Of a stretch of 48,406 nucleotides of DNA, positions 32,561 to 46,887 are shown piece by piece. Position 1 is the first letter of the stretch, and the number at the start of each line of letters is the position of its first letter. The position numbers and the translations under genes were made by a program. The stretch is from assembly GCA_937930235.1 (NCBI GenBank), contig CALGLJ010000046.1, positions 1 to 48,406 of the forward strand, read 5' to 3'. This DNA comes from an uncultured Verrucomicrobiales bacterium (GTDB lineage: Bacteria; Verrucomicrobiota; Verrucomicrobiia; Verrucomicrobiales; Akkermansiaceae). The notes under the pieces were generated by a model that had not been told where the DNA came from, did no database searches, and saw only the letters and a list, made by a program, of their open reading frames with translations.

Positions 32561-34177
32561 ATGATTTTTGATCTGATTAAAAAACGCAACGGTAATTGGA
32601 AAGACGATACTCTTTCTGGCTTAACGGTTGCGCTTGCTCTCGTTCCGGAAGCAATTGCGTTTTCCTTTATTGCAGGAGTGGAGCCTCTCGTCGGCCTTTG
32701 GGCTGCGGTATTCATGGGGCTCATTACTTCTGCTTTTGGGGGGCGTCCCGGGATGATTTCAGGATCGACGGGCGCGATCGCGATTGTGGTCGCGACTGTG
32801 GTGCGAGCGGGGAATCAACATGGTGAAGCTCTCGGGATTGAAGCTCTCGGCCTCCAGTACCTCTTTGCCGTATTGATGATCGCGGGGATTATTCAAGCTC
32901 TCATCGGAGTGTCTAAACTGGGACGTTTTATCCGTTTAGTGCCTCATCCTGTCATGATGGGATTTGTCAATGGTCTCGCGATTGTCATTTTACTTGGTCA
33001 GTTTGATTTTTTCAAAATGCCTAATCCGGCATATGACTCCACGAATCCTGATTCTCCGGCACGCATTTGGATGGAGCAAGGAGGACTCGTGATGATGGGC
33101 GTCTTGGCGGCAATTACCATGGCCATCATTCATTTTTTTCCAAAAATCACCAATGCAGTTCCTTCAATCTTAATCGCGATTCTTGTGGTGGGAGGAATTA
33201 GTGCGACCGGGATCATTGAAACAAAAACCATCGCAGATGTGCTTTATGAAGGTTCGGGGAATCGTGAGCTTTCAAACAGTTTACCGGTCTTATCATGGCC
33301 GGGAGATATTCCTTGGAAACAGGAAGGGGTGGCTCTTTTGATCATTGGAACGGCATTTTCCGTTGCCATGGTCGGGATCATTGAGTCTCTCATGACGCTT
33401 CAACTGATTGACGATATGACCGAAACCCGTGGTCAGGGAAATCGTGAGTGTTTGGCTCAAGGTGGCGCAAACTTTTTATCAGGCCTCTTTGGAGGAATGG
33501 GTGGTTGTGCCATGATTGGCCAAAGCTTGATTAACATCAAATCCGGTGGCCGCGGCCGCTGGTCGGGGATTGTCGCCGCCTTGACTCTGACCGCCTTTAT
33601 TCTCGTGGGTGGTCCGTTGATTGTGCAAATCCCGATCGCCGCCTTGGTTGGAGTGATGTTTATGGTGGTGATTGGAACCTTCGAGTGGGCTACGCTGAAA
33701 ACGGTGGGCCGAGTGCCTTTTTCTGAAATCTTTGTGATTGTCGCAGTCACTTTGATCACGGTGTTCATGCACAATTTGGCGTTAGCAGTTTTTGTCGGTG
33801 TGATTCTCTCGGCTCTCGTATTTGCTTGGGAGAGTGCGAAGCATGTGAGGCTTCGCCTTGATGATAGCCAGGAAGGAGTTCGGATTTATAATCTTCAGGG
33901 AGTTCTTTATTTTGGATCAGTGAGAGAATTTGCGGAACGTCTGGTTCCTTCAAATGATCCTGACGAAGTGATTATTGATTTTAAAGAGGCGCGCGTGTGC
34001 GATTTTTCCAGCTTAGAAACACTCAATGGCGTGACGGAGCGCTATAAGGTGGCAGGGAAACGAATCCGTCTTCGCCATCTGAGCCCGGCTTGTGTAAATA
34101 TGATCGATAGTGCGAGCCCGCTGGTGACGGTGGAAGTCGCGGAGGATGATCCTCACTACGAGCCTGCACGGATGTAA
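32561..34177 (+). CDS. SulP family inorganic anion transporter with STAS domain
   Basis: 538-residue inner-membrane transporter. About twelve to fourteen helices, opening with LSGLTVALALVPEAIAFSFIAGV, then FGGRPGMISGSTGAIAIV (substrate-site region), LVPHPVMMGFVNGLAIVI and a conserved GGMGGCAMIGQSLINIKSGGR. A cytoplasmic STAS domain occupies about 430-525 (YNLQGVLYFGSVREFAE, IIDFKEARVCDFSSLETL). Related proteins move sulfate, bicarbonate or organic acids with Na+ or H+; substrate here is unknown. It stands alone and diverges from gmk. Confidence 0.92.
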   Translation: MIFDLIKKRNGNWKDDTLSGLTVALALVPEAIAFSFIAGVEPLVGLWAAVFMGLITSAFGGRPGMISGSTGAIAIVVATVVRAGNQHGEALGIEALGLQYLFAVLMIAGIIQALIGVSKLGRFIRLVPHPVMMGFVNGLAIVILLGQFDFFKMPNPAYDSTNPDSPARIWMEQGGLVMMGVLAAITMAIIHFFPKITNAVPSILIAILVVGGISATGIIETKTIADVLYEGSGNRELSNSLPVLSWPGDIPWKQEGVALLIIGTAFSVAMVGIIESLMTLQLIDDMTETRGQGNRECLAQGGANFLSGLFGGMGGCAMIGQSLINIKSGGRGRWSGIVAALTLTAFILVGGPLIVQIPIAALVGVMFMVVIGTFEWATLKTVGRVPFSEIFVIVAVTLITVFMHNLALAVFVGVILSALVFAWESAKHVRLRLDDSQEGVRIYNLQGVLYFGSVREFAERLVPSNDPDEVIIDFKEARVCDFSSLETLNGVTERYKVAGKRIRLRHLSPACVNMIDSASPLVTVEVAEDDPHYEPARM

Positions 34178-34224
34178 GGGGAGCGCCGCCTTTGAAAAAG
34201 GAAGGGAAAGGAAAAGCCTCCCCA

Positions 34225-34989
34225 TTAAAGATCAATTTCAATCGCCACCGGGCAATGATCAGATCCCATGACATCGTCCATGATCGTGGCTGAGGTCAAT
34301 TTTTGGGTCAGTGCGGGTGAGGAACACCAATAATCGATCCGCCAGCCGACATTGTTAGCTCGGGCTCCGCCTCGGTAGCTCCACCATGAATAGGCTTCGG
34401 TAGTATCGGGGTGGAGGTGACGAAAGGTATCGGTAAAACCAGCCGAAATGATTTGATCGAAGCCTGCTCGTTCCTCGTCACTAAATCCGGCACTTTTGCG
34501 GTTTTGTTTGGGACGTGCGAGATCGATTTCGGTGTGTGCCACATTGAGGTCGCCGCAGAACAGGACCGGCTTTCCTTCCTCCTCTAGAGATTTGAGATAG
34601 GAGAGAAAGGCAACATCCCAAGTCATGCGGTACGGGAGACGTCGGAGTTCGTTCTGAGCATTTGGAGTGTAAACCGTTACGAGAAAAAATTCCTCGAACT
34701 CCAGCGTAATAACTCGCCCTTCCTGATCGTGTTCGGTGACTCCGATTCCATAACGTTCAGAAAGTGGAGGCTGCTTCGTGAAAATAGCAGTCCCGGAGTA
34801 GCCTGCTTTTTCTGCGGAATTCCAGTAAGTCCGGTAGTGCCCCAAATCAAGGGGGAGATCGACCTGCTCCGGGCGTGCTTTGGTTTCCTGAAGACAGAGA
34901 ATATCAGGAGCATGCTCGATGACAAAATCAGTGAAATTTTTCTTCAAGACGGCACGGATGCCATTGACGTTCCAAGAAATGAGCTTCAT
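34225..34989 (-). CDS. xth: exodeoxyribonuclease III (AP endonuclease)
   Basis: DNA-repair enzyme that incises at abasic sites and removes 3' blocking groups. 254 residues with the complete exonuclease III motif set: [18 protein letters not shown] (metal Glu), [15 protein letters not shown] (Asp/Asn), GWRIDYW and GSDHCPV (catalytic Asp-His). Length and order match the XthA family. It lies downstream of the rplM-rpsI terminator, with its own ATG. Confidence 0.95.
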   Translation of the reverse strand: MKLISWNVNGIRAVLKKNFTDFVIEHAPDILCLQETKARPEQVDLPLDLGHYRTYWNSAEKAGYSGTAIFTKQPPLSERYGIGVTEHDQEGRVITLEFEEFFLVTVYTPNAQNELRRLPYRMTWDVAFLSYLKSLEEEGKPVLFCGDLNVAHTEIDLARPKQNRKSAGFSDEERAGFDQIISAGFTDTFRHLHPDTTEAYSWWSYRGGARANNVGWRIDYWCSSPALTQKLTSATIMDDVMGSDHCPVAIEIDL

Positions 34990-35004
34990 CTAGGCGAACG
35001 GTAG

Positions 35005-35050
35005 AAAAGAAAACAACCGCGCCCCACTAAAAAAGTGAGAATCGCGGTTG
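35005..35050 (-). terminator. Rho-independent terminator of rplM-rpsI operon
   Basis: 8-bp stem CAACCGCG/CGCGGTTG (35043-35050 and 35014-35021) enclosing a smaller CACT/AGTG hairpin, followed on the minus strand by TTTTCTTTT. It lies 30 bases after the rpsI stop and before xth. Confidence 0.75.
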
Positions 35051-35080
35051 TGAGAAAAAGAATCTGAATCCGGCAGCGGA

Positions 35081-35470
35081 TTAACGTTTGGAGAACTGGA
35101 AGCGCTTCCGAGCACCTGGTTGACCGGGCTTTTTACGCTCCTTGGCTCGAGAATCACGGCAAAGAAGACCAGCAGCTTTAAGAACAGGACGTAGTTCGAG
35201 GTCGTGCTGTAAAAGCGCCCGCGCGATTGCGAGCTTGGCGGCATCCGCCTGACCGTGAAGGCCGCCACCTTTGGTGACCACGCGCACGTTGAACTTATTC
35301 TTAAGATTGGTGACCTGGAGAGGCTCCAGAAGCTGTCCCTGAAGGGTGAGGGTCGTGAGGACTTCCTCAAAAGGATCATTGTTAATGACGATCTCGCCAG
35401 TTCCAGCAGTCAGCCATACGCGGGCAACAGCGGTCTTGCGACGTCCAGTAGCGGTGTAAGTTTCGCTCAT
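35081..35470 (-). CDS. rpsI: 30S ribosomal protein uS9
   Basis: 129 residues with ATGRRKTAVARVWL at the N-terminus, VTKGGGLHGQADAAKLAIARALL in the middle and the basic tail KKPGQPGARKRFQFSKR, whose C-terminus reaches the P-site tRNA (normally ending in SKR, as here). It follows rplM by 18 bases, the conserved L13-S9 operon order. Confidence 0.97.
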   Translation of the reverse strand: MSETYTATGRRKTAVARVWLTAGTGEIVINNDPFEEVLTTLTLQGQLLEPLQVTNLKNKFNVRVVTKGGGLHGQADAAKLAIARALLQHDLELRPVLKAAGLLCRDSRAKERKKPGQPGARKRFQFSKR

Positions 35471-35488
35471 AGTAAAGATAGGAAAGAA

Positions 35489-35923
35489 TTAGAGAGTGTA
35501 GGGCTCAGGTTGTTGTGCTTCGTGGGGGTGCTCCGCACCAGCATACACGTTCAGCTTCTTCATTTGAGCTGACCCAAGTTTGTTTTTAGGGACCATGCCT
35601 TTGACGGCCCATTCGAGAATGTATTCGGGACGGCGCTCGCGGACTTTTTTAGGAGTCTCAATGGTCTGACCGCCGACATATCCAGAGTGGCGAGTATAGA
35701 TCTTATGCTCTTCCTTACGACCGGAGAAGACTGCATCTGCGGCATTGATGATGACGACGAAATCGCCGGTATCGATGTGAGGAGTGAAGGTCGGCTTGTG
35801 CTTGCCGCGTAAGAGGCGAGCTGCTTCAACCGCAACTTTTCCGACGATCTGGCCTTTGGCATCAATGATATGCCACTTGCGCTCGACCTCGGCTGGTTTC
35901 GCTGAGAACGTTTTTTGGTTCAT
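35489..35923 (-). CDS. rplM: 50S ribosomal protein uL13
   Basis: Early-assembling large-subunit protein. From ATG 35923 ([21 protein letters not shown]) it is 144 residues, close to the usual 142; the track start at 36010 would add 29 residues that lie in the promoter and leader. [33 protein letters not shown] and [14 protein letters not shown] are conserved L13 blocks. Leads the rplM-rpsI operon. Confidence 0.97.
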   Translation of the reverse strand: MNQKTFSAKPAEVERKWHIIDAKGQIVGKVAVEAARLLRGKHKPTFTPHIDTGDFVVIINAADAVFSGRKEEHKIYTRHSGYVGGQTIETPKKVRERRPEYILEWAVKGMVPKNKLGSAQMKKLNVYAGAEHPHEAQQPEPYTL

Positions 35924-35981
35924 TTTAACTGGGTTCCGTTGGTTTACTGGCGGAAATACCAGCAAACTTGAAGGGGCGGGG

Positions 35982-36010
35982 AAGCTAGGAGCGCTTTTCC
36001 GTGGTGTCAA
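35982..36010 (-). promoter_or_regulatory. sigma-70-like promoter for rplM-rpsI
   Basis: TTGACA (36010-36005), 17-base spacer, TAGCTT (35987-35982). This predicts a leader of about 50 bases before rplM, which contains a short CTGG/CCAG stem. The same TAGCTT -10 occurs before the initiator tRNA. Confidence 0.55.
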
Positions 36011-36079
36011 TGCAATTATCTCTGGATTTCTTGGTGCGAAAGCTTGCGTAATGGCACTGAAGAGTGCAGTAACTCCGCC

Positions 36080-37552
36080 GTGCGTGATTTGATTAAGGAT
36101 CCTCTCTGGCAGGCAGATAGCCTAGGGCGCCCCTTGCCAGATTGCACGCATGCGTGTGCGGTTTCTCTCCCGACTTGGGATTCCGTGATCGGCTACGAAG
36201 AGGGACGGGATAAGGTCGTAAAAAAATTAGAAACCGGGTATCCTAGATTTTTCGTTCATCCACTGGTGAAGCGGCTCTTCGCTAAAGCAAGCCAAGAGGT
36301 CGCGGAGACCGGAAAGCGGGCCGTTGTATTCCCAGGAAAAGGCTCGGCTCAACGTGCGCAGCGATATGTAGAGCGGCATCACAATGTGGCGACTCGCATT
36401 ACCAGCTATGAAGATGGTCTCCAGGCGCTCATTGTCCCAGAAGAGGCATATGGGATGGCGATGGAATATTGGCGACATACCGGAGAGATCGTCAGTAGCC
36501 GCCAAGCGGAAGATTTGTTGAATGAGAGGGAGTGCGAGGGGGTCTCCAGCGTGATTCTACGGCAGCATCTCGCAGAGACGACCGGAGCAGCACTGGATGA
36601 TCACTTTGTCTTCGAGTCTGGGATGGCGGCCATTTACACCGCATATCGGGCGGTCCTGAACCAATTTCCGGGAAAAAAGACTCTGCAGTTGGAGTTTCCA
36701 TACGTCGATGGTCTGAAGATTCAGGAAAAATTCGGAAGCGGCGTGGTGTTTCTTTACGAAACGGAAGGGGAAGATTTTGACGCGGCGGTGAGGCGGATTC
36801 AGGAAGGGGAGTTTGCGGCCGTTTTCTGTGAAGTGCCGAGTAATCCTCTGCTGCGCTGCGTAGATATTCCGCGCGTGGCTGAAGCTTGCCGGAGTGGAGG
36901 GGTGCCTCTGGTCGTGGATGATACGGTCGCGAGTTCGATCAATGTGGATGTCCTCAGATATGCGGATTTGGTCACGACGAGTTTGACCAAATGGGTTTCT
37001 GGAAAAGGGGATGTCTGCGCGGGACTCGTCACGATCAACAAAGAATCACCATGGGCGGAAAATTTTAGGAGTTTTCTTACCGAAGAAACGGGCGATGGCT
37101 GCCGACTTTACAAAGGCGATGTCAAACAGCTAATCGATAACATGCGGGACTATCGTGAGCGGGTTCAACGTTCGAATGAGAATGGCGAACTCATTGCGGA
37201 CTACCTAGCGTCTCATCCTGCGGTCGGACGAGTGTGGTATCCCAAGTTGGTCACTCCAGATGAGTATCAGGCGATTCGCCGAGATTCCGGGGGATATGGA
37301 GGATTGATTTCCTTCACTCTTAAGCAGCCGCGTAAAATGCCACGCGTTTACGATGCTCTGGAGATTTGTAAGGGGCCGAGTCTTGGAACGAATTTTTCCA
37401 TCGCCGCACCCTACACAATGTTGGCGCATTACTTTGAGCTCGATTGGGCGGAGGCCTGTGGCGTTTCCCCGAACTTATTGCGACTTTCGGTCGGGACGGA
37501 AGATGGAGAAGTGATTCTAGGGGCACTCGCTCGCGCCTTGGATCTAGGATAA
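36080..37552 (+). CDS. cystathionine gamma-synthase-like PLP enzyme, long fungal-type form
   Basis: About 490 residues. The C-terminal 330 or so form a Cys/Met-metabolism PLP enzyme: [59 protein letters not shown] with the PLP lysine and [18 protein letters not shown]. An N-terminal extension of about 150 residues ([30 protein letters not shown]) resembles the long cystathionine gamma-synthases of fungi rather than the 380-residue E. coli MetB. It probably joins cysteine and an activated homoserine in methionine synthesis. The start is unsure: TTG 36044 in the track, GTG 36080 ([10 protein letters not shown]) preferred. Divergent from rplM. Confidence 0.85.
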   Translation: MRDLIKDPLWQADSLGRPLPDCTHACAVSLPTWDSVIGYEEGRDKVVKKLETGYPRFFVHPLVKRLFAKASQEVAETGKRAVVFPGKGSAQRAQRYVERHHNVATRITSYEDGLQALIVPEEAYGMAMEYWRHTGEIVSSRQAEDLLNERECEGVSSVILRQHLAETTGAALDDHFVFESGMAAIYTAYRAVLNQFPGKKTLQLEFPYVDGLKIQEKFGSGVVFLYETEGEDFDAAVRRIQEGEFAAVFCEVPSNPLLRCVDIPRVAEACRSGGVPLVVDDTVASSINVDVLRYADLVTTSLTKWVSGKGDVCAGLVTINKESPWAENFRSFLTEETGDGCRLYKGDVKQLIDNMRDYRERVQRSNENGELIADYLASHPAVGRVWYPKLVTPDEYQAIRRDSGGYGGLISFTLKQPRKMPRVYDALEICKGPSLGTNFSIAAPYTMLAHYFELDWAEACGVSPNLLRLSVGTEDGEVILGALARALDLG

Positions 37553-37580
37553 GCCCTTGAACCGCCCCTAGCCTGCTCCC

Positions 37581-37745
37581 TTAAAATGGGAGCTGATCTC
37601 GGTAGATCAAGGCAAGGACCGCAAGGATGACAATTCCGATCACGAAGATGACCAGTTTCATGATCGCCTTCGTAATCTTGAGGTAGAGTAAAAATCCAAG
37701 CCCAAGGATGACAATGGCGCCGATGAGTAGAGTAAGCTGGTCCAT
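37581..37745 (-). CDS. 54-residue two-helix membrane protein, downstream of thiC
   Basis: Too short for the ORF track. ATG 37745 to TAA 37581 encodes MDQLTLLIGAIVILGLGF...YRDQLPF, with two hydrophobic segments (about 4-22 and 28-48) separated by KITKAIMK. It lies 21 bases after the thiC stop on the same strand and is probably on the same transcript. A GCTCCC/GGGAGC stem (37575-37593) spans its stop codon. Function unknown; the clean hydrophobic pattern and codon structure argue for a real gene. Confidence 0.6.
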   Translation of the reverse strand: MDQLTLLIGAIVILGLGFLLYLKITKAIMKLVIFVIGIVILAVLALIYRDQLPF

Positions 37746-37766
37746 CGTTTGAAAAAATGAACTGAG

Positions 37767-40016
<2,250 letters not shown>

Positions 40017-40028
40017 TTTGTTACGGAT

Positions 40029-40057
40029 ATCGTGGCTGGAAGAGGAGGGTTTGTCAA
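40029..40057 (-). promoter_or_regulatory. candidate sigma-70 promoter for thiC leader
   Basis: TTGACA (40057-40052), 17-base spacer, CACGAT (40034-40029). Transcription would begin a few bases before the P1 stem of the thi-box leader. The -10 match is weak; position is the main support. Confidence 0.45.
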
Positions 40058-40075
40058 ACGTGCGTTCCTCTTCGT

Positions 40076-40552
40076 TTACTCCTCGATCAAGGCTTTCGGT
40101 TTTCCGAACACCTCCGAAAGCAAAAGAGCTTCCCGAGCTGCGGTCGGGCTGCTGAGGTGTCTTTTTAAGCGGGCTTTCGTTGAGGGATACGCCCTTTTAG
40201 AGCGAGATGGGCTGGCGCTTTTTTGGAAATTTTTGAGTGCTTCTACCTCCGCGGGAGTGAGGCGAGCTCGTTTAGGACTAGTATCTGGAGGGCGGGTAGC
40301 AGGGAGAGCCGGGGGATTGGAGATCGCAGGAGTGGCAGTGCGCGCAGCTTGCTCGTATTGTTGCTCCAGTTCTTCAAGTTCAGCTTGCCTCTTAAACTCT
40401 TCATTGCGCTGGCGCATCTCTTCATGAATTTCTTCAAGAGACGGCTCGTAATATTCTTCTTCTTTGGGGGGATTGAACTTTTCGTAGAGCGCTTTCGCAC
40501 CTGCGAAAAGAACCATCAAGAAGACAATGATGACCTGTGGATCAATCTCCAT
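40076..40552 (-). CDS. small membrane-anchored coiled-coil protein next to floA
   Basis: 158 residues, family not recognised. One N-terminal helix (VIIVFLMVLFAGAKALYEKF), then an acidic coiled-coil EEEYYEPSLEEIHEEMRQRNEEFKRQAELEELEQQYEQA at about 30-70, a Pro/Thr-rich linker, and a basic C-terminal region (KRAYPSTKARLKRHLSSPTAAREALLLSEVFGKPKALIEE). It starts 3 bases after the floA stop, so cotranslation is likely. In Bacillus, yqfB follows floA; this protein has the same place but no similarity that I can see. Confidence 0.75.
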   Translation of the reverse strand: MEIDPQVIIVFLMVLFAGAKALYEKFNPPKEEEYYEPSLEEIHEEMRQRNEEFKRQAELEELEQQYEQAARTATPAISNPPALPATRPPDTSPKRARLTPAEVEALKNFQKSASPSRSKRAYPSTKARLKRHLSSPTAAREALLLSEVFGKPKALIEE

Positions 40553-40555
40553 GAT

Positions 40556-41554
40556 TTAAGATTCTGCAGGTTCCTCGCCAATGGAATCGCGCATTTTGGT
40601 GTCGGCCATGACGTTCTCATACTTGGCGTAATCCATGACGCCGAGTTTCCCGTTACGAAATGCTTCGGCGATGGCCATGGGAACGGTGGCTTCCGCCTCG
40701 ACAACTTTGGCACGCATTTCCTGGGTGCGAGCTGCCATTTCTTGCTCCGAGGCAACCGCGGCGGCGCGGCGCATTTCTGCTTTCGCTTGTGCGACCTGCT
40801 TATCAGCTTCCGCTTGCTCGGTCTGTAAGCGAGCTCCCACATTGTCAGCGACATCGACATCGGCGATGTCAATGGAAAGGATCTCGAAGGCAGTCGCGGC
40901 ATCGACGCCTTTTTCCAAAACGAGGCGGGAAATGGCGTCCGGATTTTCGAGGACGCTCTTATAAGAAGAGGCCGATCCGACTGAGGTCACGATCCCTTCT
41001 CCCACCCGCGCGATGATTGTCTCCTCGGTCGCTCCTCCGACAAAGCGATCTAAGTTGGTGCGAACGGTCACTCGTGCTCGGACATTGACGCCAATTCCGT
41101 CCTTCGCTACGGCCGTGATTTTATTGATCCCAGCAGAAGGGTTCGGGCAGTCGATGACTTTTGGATTAATAGAGGTGCGGACAGCTTCCAGAACAGTTTT
41201 TCCGGTGTCTTTCGTTGCAAGGTCGATGGCGCAAGCGCGATCGTAGGAAAGGGTGATGCCCGCTTTTTCTGCTGCTACGAGAGCGAGGACCACGTTGATG
41301 ATGTCCCCCCCGGCAAGGTAGTGCGCTTCGAGTTGGTCGGTGGAGTAATCCAATCCTGCTTTGGCTGCGGTGATCCGACTGTTCACGATGGTCGCGGGAT
41401 GGACTTTTCGGAATCTCATGAAGAGGAGATTGACGAGGCTGACCGGAACTCCTGCTGCTCTCGCCTGAATCCATATCCCAAAGAAATTGATGAGAACGGC
41501 AACGACGATCAGGAGAGCGATGACTCCCACTACTGCTATAGCTAAACCTGGCAT
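40556..41554 (-). CDS. floA: flotillin-like protein FloA
   Basis: Membrane scaffold protein of functional membrane microdomains. From ATG 41554 ([36 protein letters not shown]) it is 332 residues, the usual length; the track's start at 41797 adds 81 residues that overlap the divergent lpxI. A membrane hairpin at 1-25 is followed by a PHB-like domain ([49 protein letters not shown]) and an Ala/Glu-rich coiled coil ending near 320. No NfeD gene is adjacent, unlike in Bacillus. Confidence 0.93.
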   Translation of the reverse strand: MPGLAIAVVGVIALLIVVAVLINFFGIWIQARAAGVPVSLVNLLFMRFRKVHPATIVNSRITAAKAGLDYSTDQLEAHYLAGGDIINVVLALVAAEKAGITLSYDRACAIDLATKDTGKTVLEAVRTSINPKVIDCPNPSAGINKITAVAKDGIGVNVRARVTVRTNLDRFVGGATEETIIARVGEGIVTSVGSASSYKSVLENPDAISRLVLEKGVDAATAFEILSIDIADVDVADNVGARLQTEQAEADKQVAQAKAEMRRAAAVASEQEMAARTQEMRAKVVEAEATVPMAIAEAFRNGKLGVMDYAKYENVMADTKMRDSIGEEPAES

Positions 41555-41617
41555 GCCGCGATAGTAGCTGACTCTGACTTTGATGCAATTTGAGATTTGA
41601 ATTTCGCGCATTAAAAA

Positions 41618-42448
41618 ATGAGAATCTCGGCTGTGCGCACCATTGGAATTATCGCGGGAAACGGAATTTATCCGGAGATCTTCGCTCAGGCAGCGAAGAA
41701 GCAGGGGATTCGTCTTGTGGCAGCCGCCTTTAAAGGGGAGACGAAAGAGGCATTCGTCAACGAGGTGGATGACATCAAGTGGTTCCGAGTGGGACAACTG
41801 GGAGGGGTGATCAAATACTTTAAAAAATGTGATGCTGAGGAGTGCATCATGGTAGGGCAGATTGCTCCGCGAAACCTCTTTGATCTCTGGCCAGATATGC
41901 GCACGCTCAAGGTGCTGGGTTCGGTGAAAGAAAGAAATGCGGAATCTCTCTTTGGAGCGATTGCTAAGGAGCTGGCTGCTGATGGCTTGACGCTGCTTCC
42001 GGCCACCACATTTTTAGAAGATCAGATGTCTCATGAAGGGGCAATCTTTGGCCCAAAGGTGCATGAGCGAGATCAGGAGGATGCCAATTTTGGATTTCGG
42101 ATCGCAAAAGAAACCAGTCGGCTCGATATCGGACAGACCGTGGTGGTGCGTCGCGGCACCGTCCTCGCAGTGGAAGCATTTGAAGGAACGGATCGCTGCA
42201 TCAAACGCGGTGGAGAATTAGGAAAAGGAAAAGATGTCACGCTAGTGAAGGTGTCCAAACCGAATCAAGACATGCGATTCGACGTTCCCGTGATTGGCCC
42301 GAATACGATCGAGAGTTGCCGCGAAGCCGGAGTGAAGACGATCGCGGTCGAGGCCGGAAAAACTCTCTTCCTCGGACGAGAGGAGATCGCAAAAAAATGC
42401 CAAGAGGCAAGGATTTCCGTGATTGGAATTGCCTCTGATTCTGTTTAG
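41618..42448 (+). CDS. lpxI: UDP-2,3-diacylglucosamine pyrophosphatase LpxI
   Basis: Hydrolyses UDP-2,3-diacylglucosamine to lipid X in lipid A synthesis, replacing LpxH in many alpha-proteobacteria and other Gram-negatives. 276 residues (DUF1009): [75 protein letters not shown]-type block (seen as [20 protein letters not shown]), [22 protein letters not shown]. Confirms that the organism makes LPS-type outer membrane. Divergent from floA with about 60 bases between the starts. Confidence 0.93.
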   Translation: MRISAVRTIGIIAGNGIYPEIFAQAAKKQGIRLVAAAFKGETKEAFVNEVDDIKWFRVGQLGGVIKYFKKCDAEECIMVGQIAPRNLFDLWPDMRTLKVLGSVKERNAESLFGAIAKELAADGLTLLPATTFLEDQMSHEGAIFGPKVHERDQEDANFGFRIAKETSRLDIGQTVVVRRGTVLAVEAFEGTDRCIKRGGELGKGKDVTLVKVSKPNQDMRFDVPVIGPNTIESCREAGVKTIAVEAGKTLFLGREEIAKKCQEARISVIGIASDSV

Positions 42449-42603
42449 CCCTTAGTCCTTAATCTATTTATTGGCAAAATGAATCCGACTTAGCTAATCG
42501 GGTGAAATAGGATGTTTTAAAAATCTCGGCATTCGGGGTGTGAGTCTACCAAGCGGCCCTCGAGAGAAAATTAGGGTCCCTTTTTCTTCGCTTGGCGGTG
42601 ATC

Positions 42604-44872
<2,269 letters not shown>

Positions 44873-44972
44873 CATTCTAACACTCTAACGATTTCAAAAT
44901 CGCCATGTGCAGGGGCGATAGGAATCCGCTGATTGTTTTCACCCCTCCGCCTCACACCCGATTTCCTAAATT

Positions 44973-45932
44973 ATGAAAACAGACTTTGCGAATGCCCTCA
45001 AAGGATTTGCCATGGGGGCGGCAAATGTTGTCCCCGGAGTTTCCGGGGGAACCATTGCCTTCATTACCGGGATCTATGAGCGACTCATCGAAGCTTTGAA
45101 ATCCTTCGACATGGAAGCCTTAAAATTGGCTTCCCGTTTCAAAATCGCCGAGCTTTGGGAGAAAGTAGATGGCCGCTTCCTTGCTAGCATCTTCATCGGG
45201 TCAGTCCTTGCTCTCGGGACTTTGGCCTCCCTCCTGAAGTGGGGGCTTGAGCATCATGAAACCCACGTCTTCGCTCTCTTCTTTGGCCTCATCGCCGCTT
45301 CCATTCCATCGGTAGGGAAGATGATAGAAAAATGGACCTTACCCGTCCTGATTGTATTTTTCATTGGCCTGTCTCTCGCCGTTTCTCTGGCCTTCTTGAA
45401 ACCTGCTTCCGAAAATGACCATCCTCTCTACCTCGGTCTCTGTGGCGTGGTCGCGATGTGTAGCATGATCATTCCTGGCTTGAGTGGTTCCTTTGTCCTT
45501 CTCTTAATGGGGAACTACGAACTCATTATGTTAGACGCCATCAATGATCTGCGTTCCGGGAACTTTGGCGAAGCCCTTCCCATTCTCATTCCCGTTGGCA
45601 TCGGAGCGGTGGTGGGCTTATTGGTCCTCTCACGTTTCTTGAGCTGGCTCTTCAAGACACATCATGACACCGCTATTGGGGCCATTACCGGGTTTGTTGC
45701 AGGCTCGCTCGTGATCATCTGGCCGTGGAAAGAGATTCATAAAGAACAATTCATCAAAGCAAGTGGAGAGATCAAAGAAAAGATCGTGAAGGTCGATGGA
45801 TGGAGACTTCCTGATTTCTCTCAAGCCGCCACTTGGAGCGCACTACTGGCTCTTGTGCTGGGAGTGGGATTGATCCTGATCATCGAGCGTTTCGCAAAAG
45901 TTCAACCAGAACCATCTGACGAAAGAAGCTGA
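44973..45932 (+). CDS. DUF368 membrane protein (PopT-type polyprenyl-phosphate transporter)
   Basis: 319 residues, about nine hydrophobic helices. GFAMGAANVVPGVSGGTIAFITGIYERLI at 10-38 and SMIIPGLSGSFVLLLMGNYELIM near 180 form the duplicated PGxSG motif of DUF368. Family members (PopT) return undecaprenyl phosphate across the inner membrane for reuse in cell-wall synthesis. The region between icd and this gene (100 bases) has three tandem TCTAAC-type octamers and no clear terminator. The next gene on the other strand ends one base after its stop. Confidence 0.88.
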   Translation: MKTDFANALKGFAMGAANVVPGVSGGTIAFITGIYERLIEALKSFDMEALKLASRFKIAELWEKVDGRFLASIFIGSVLALGTLASLLKWGLEHHETHVFALFFGLIAASIPSVGKMIEKWTLPVLIVFFIGLSLAVSLAFLKPASENDHPLYLGLCGVVAMCSMIIPGLSGSFVLLLMGNYELIMLDAINDLRSGNFGEALPILIPVGIGAVVGLLVLSRFLSWLFKTHHDTAIGAITGFVAGSLVIIWPWKEIHKEQFIKASGEIKEKIVKVDGWRLPDFSQAATWSALLALVLGVGLILIIERFAKVQPEPSDERS

Positions 45933-45933
45933 A

Positions 45934-46887
45934 TCAATCAGAGGCGATAAATTCGGCCGCCCGAGTTTCCGACCAGTATTCCTTCGCGCCACCTGCAAAG
46001 CCGACGTGCCCTCCTTGCTCGGGAGTTTCCAGATGAAAAAATGCACTCGCTTCCGCAATCTCATAGGGAAAACATGCCGGAGCAAGAAAAGGATCATTCT
46101 TGGCACTGATCAATAAAGTGGGCACGCGGATTCCCGAAAGAAACGGCTTACTGCTCGCTTTTTTCCAATAGTCTTTGGCACTGGAAAACCCATTGAAAAC
46201 CGCCGTGAATCGATCATCAAATTGCGCAAAGGTCTTCATCTCGTCTAATCCAGATAAATCGACCTCGTCAGGAAATTGCTCACTTTTGATCCGAACCTTT
46301 TCTTTGAGTCCCTCCATGAAACGGTGCATGTAGATTCGATTCTGTGGTTCCCCCAGACGGAGTGAACTTGAAGTCAGATCGCACGGCACGGAAAAGGTCA
46401 CCGCGCTTTTGACTCGCGCATCGATTTCTCCCTTCTGTTCTCCAAGGTATTTCAGCGTGATATTCCCCCCGAGGCTAAAGCCCACCAAAGCGAGTTCCTC
46501 GTAATCGAGCGTTAATACATGATCCACCACCGCTTTCAGATCCTCACTGATCCCGCTGTGATAAGAACGAAGCAGGCGATTGGGCTCTCCGCTGCACCCC
46601 CGACAGTTCCACGCGAGAACATCGTAGCCCCGCCGTCTCATCGCGTGCGTCATTCCACGGATATACTTTGCCTGCGAGTCACCTTCTAGCCCGTGAGCGA
46701 TGATGACAACTCGGCGGCTCCCGCTCTTTGTCCAATCGAGATCGAGAAAATCTCCATCTAACATTTCAAGTCGTTCCCGCTCATATGCGAGGGGAGGGAC
46801 TCTTCGGAAGAGCGTGGGAAAGACCGTCCCGAAATGTCCGCCGCGCAGACCTCGCGGCGCACGGTAACTTGATTCAAGAACTGGCAT
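45934..46887 (-). CDS. YheT-type alpha/beta hydrolase
   Basis: 317 residues from ATG 46887 (MPVLESSYRAPRGL); the track start at 47034 extends into the upstream gene. RGLRGGHFGTVFPTLFRR near the N-terminus, VVIIAHGLEGDSQAKYIRGM (oxyanion region), WNCRGCSGEPNRLLRSYHSG, nucleophile elbow GFSLGGN, Asp in ISAKNDPFLAP and His in GGHVGF, a complete Ser-Asp-His triad. YheT/ABHD1-3-like family; substrate not known, possibly lipid esters. Overlaps the upstream gene by 14 bases. Confidence 0.88.
   Translation of the reverse strand: MPVLESSYRAPRGLRGGHFGTVFPTLFRRVPPLAYERERLEMLDGDFLDLDWTKSGSRRVVIIAHGLEGDSQAKYIRGMTHAMRRRGYDVLAWNCRGCSGEPNRLLRSYHSGISEDLKAVVDHVLTLDYEELALVGFSLGGNITLKYLGEQKGEIDARVKSAVTFSVPCDLTSSSLRLGEPQNRIYMHRFMEGLKEKVRIKSEQFPDEVDLSGLDEMKTFAQFDDRFTAVFNGFSSAKDYWKKASSKPFLSGIRVPTLLISAKNDPFLAPACFPYEIAEASAFFHLETPEQGGHVGFAGGAKEYWSETRAAEFIASD

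Noticed and set aside
37575-37593. GCTCCC/GGGAGC stem between metB-like gene and thiC downstream ORF
   Set aside because: No U-tract on either strand; not called a terminator.
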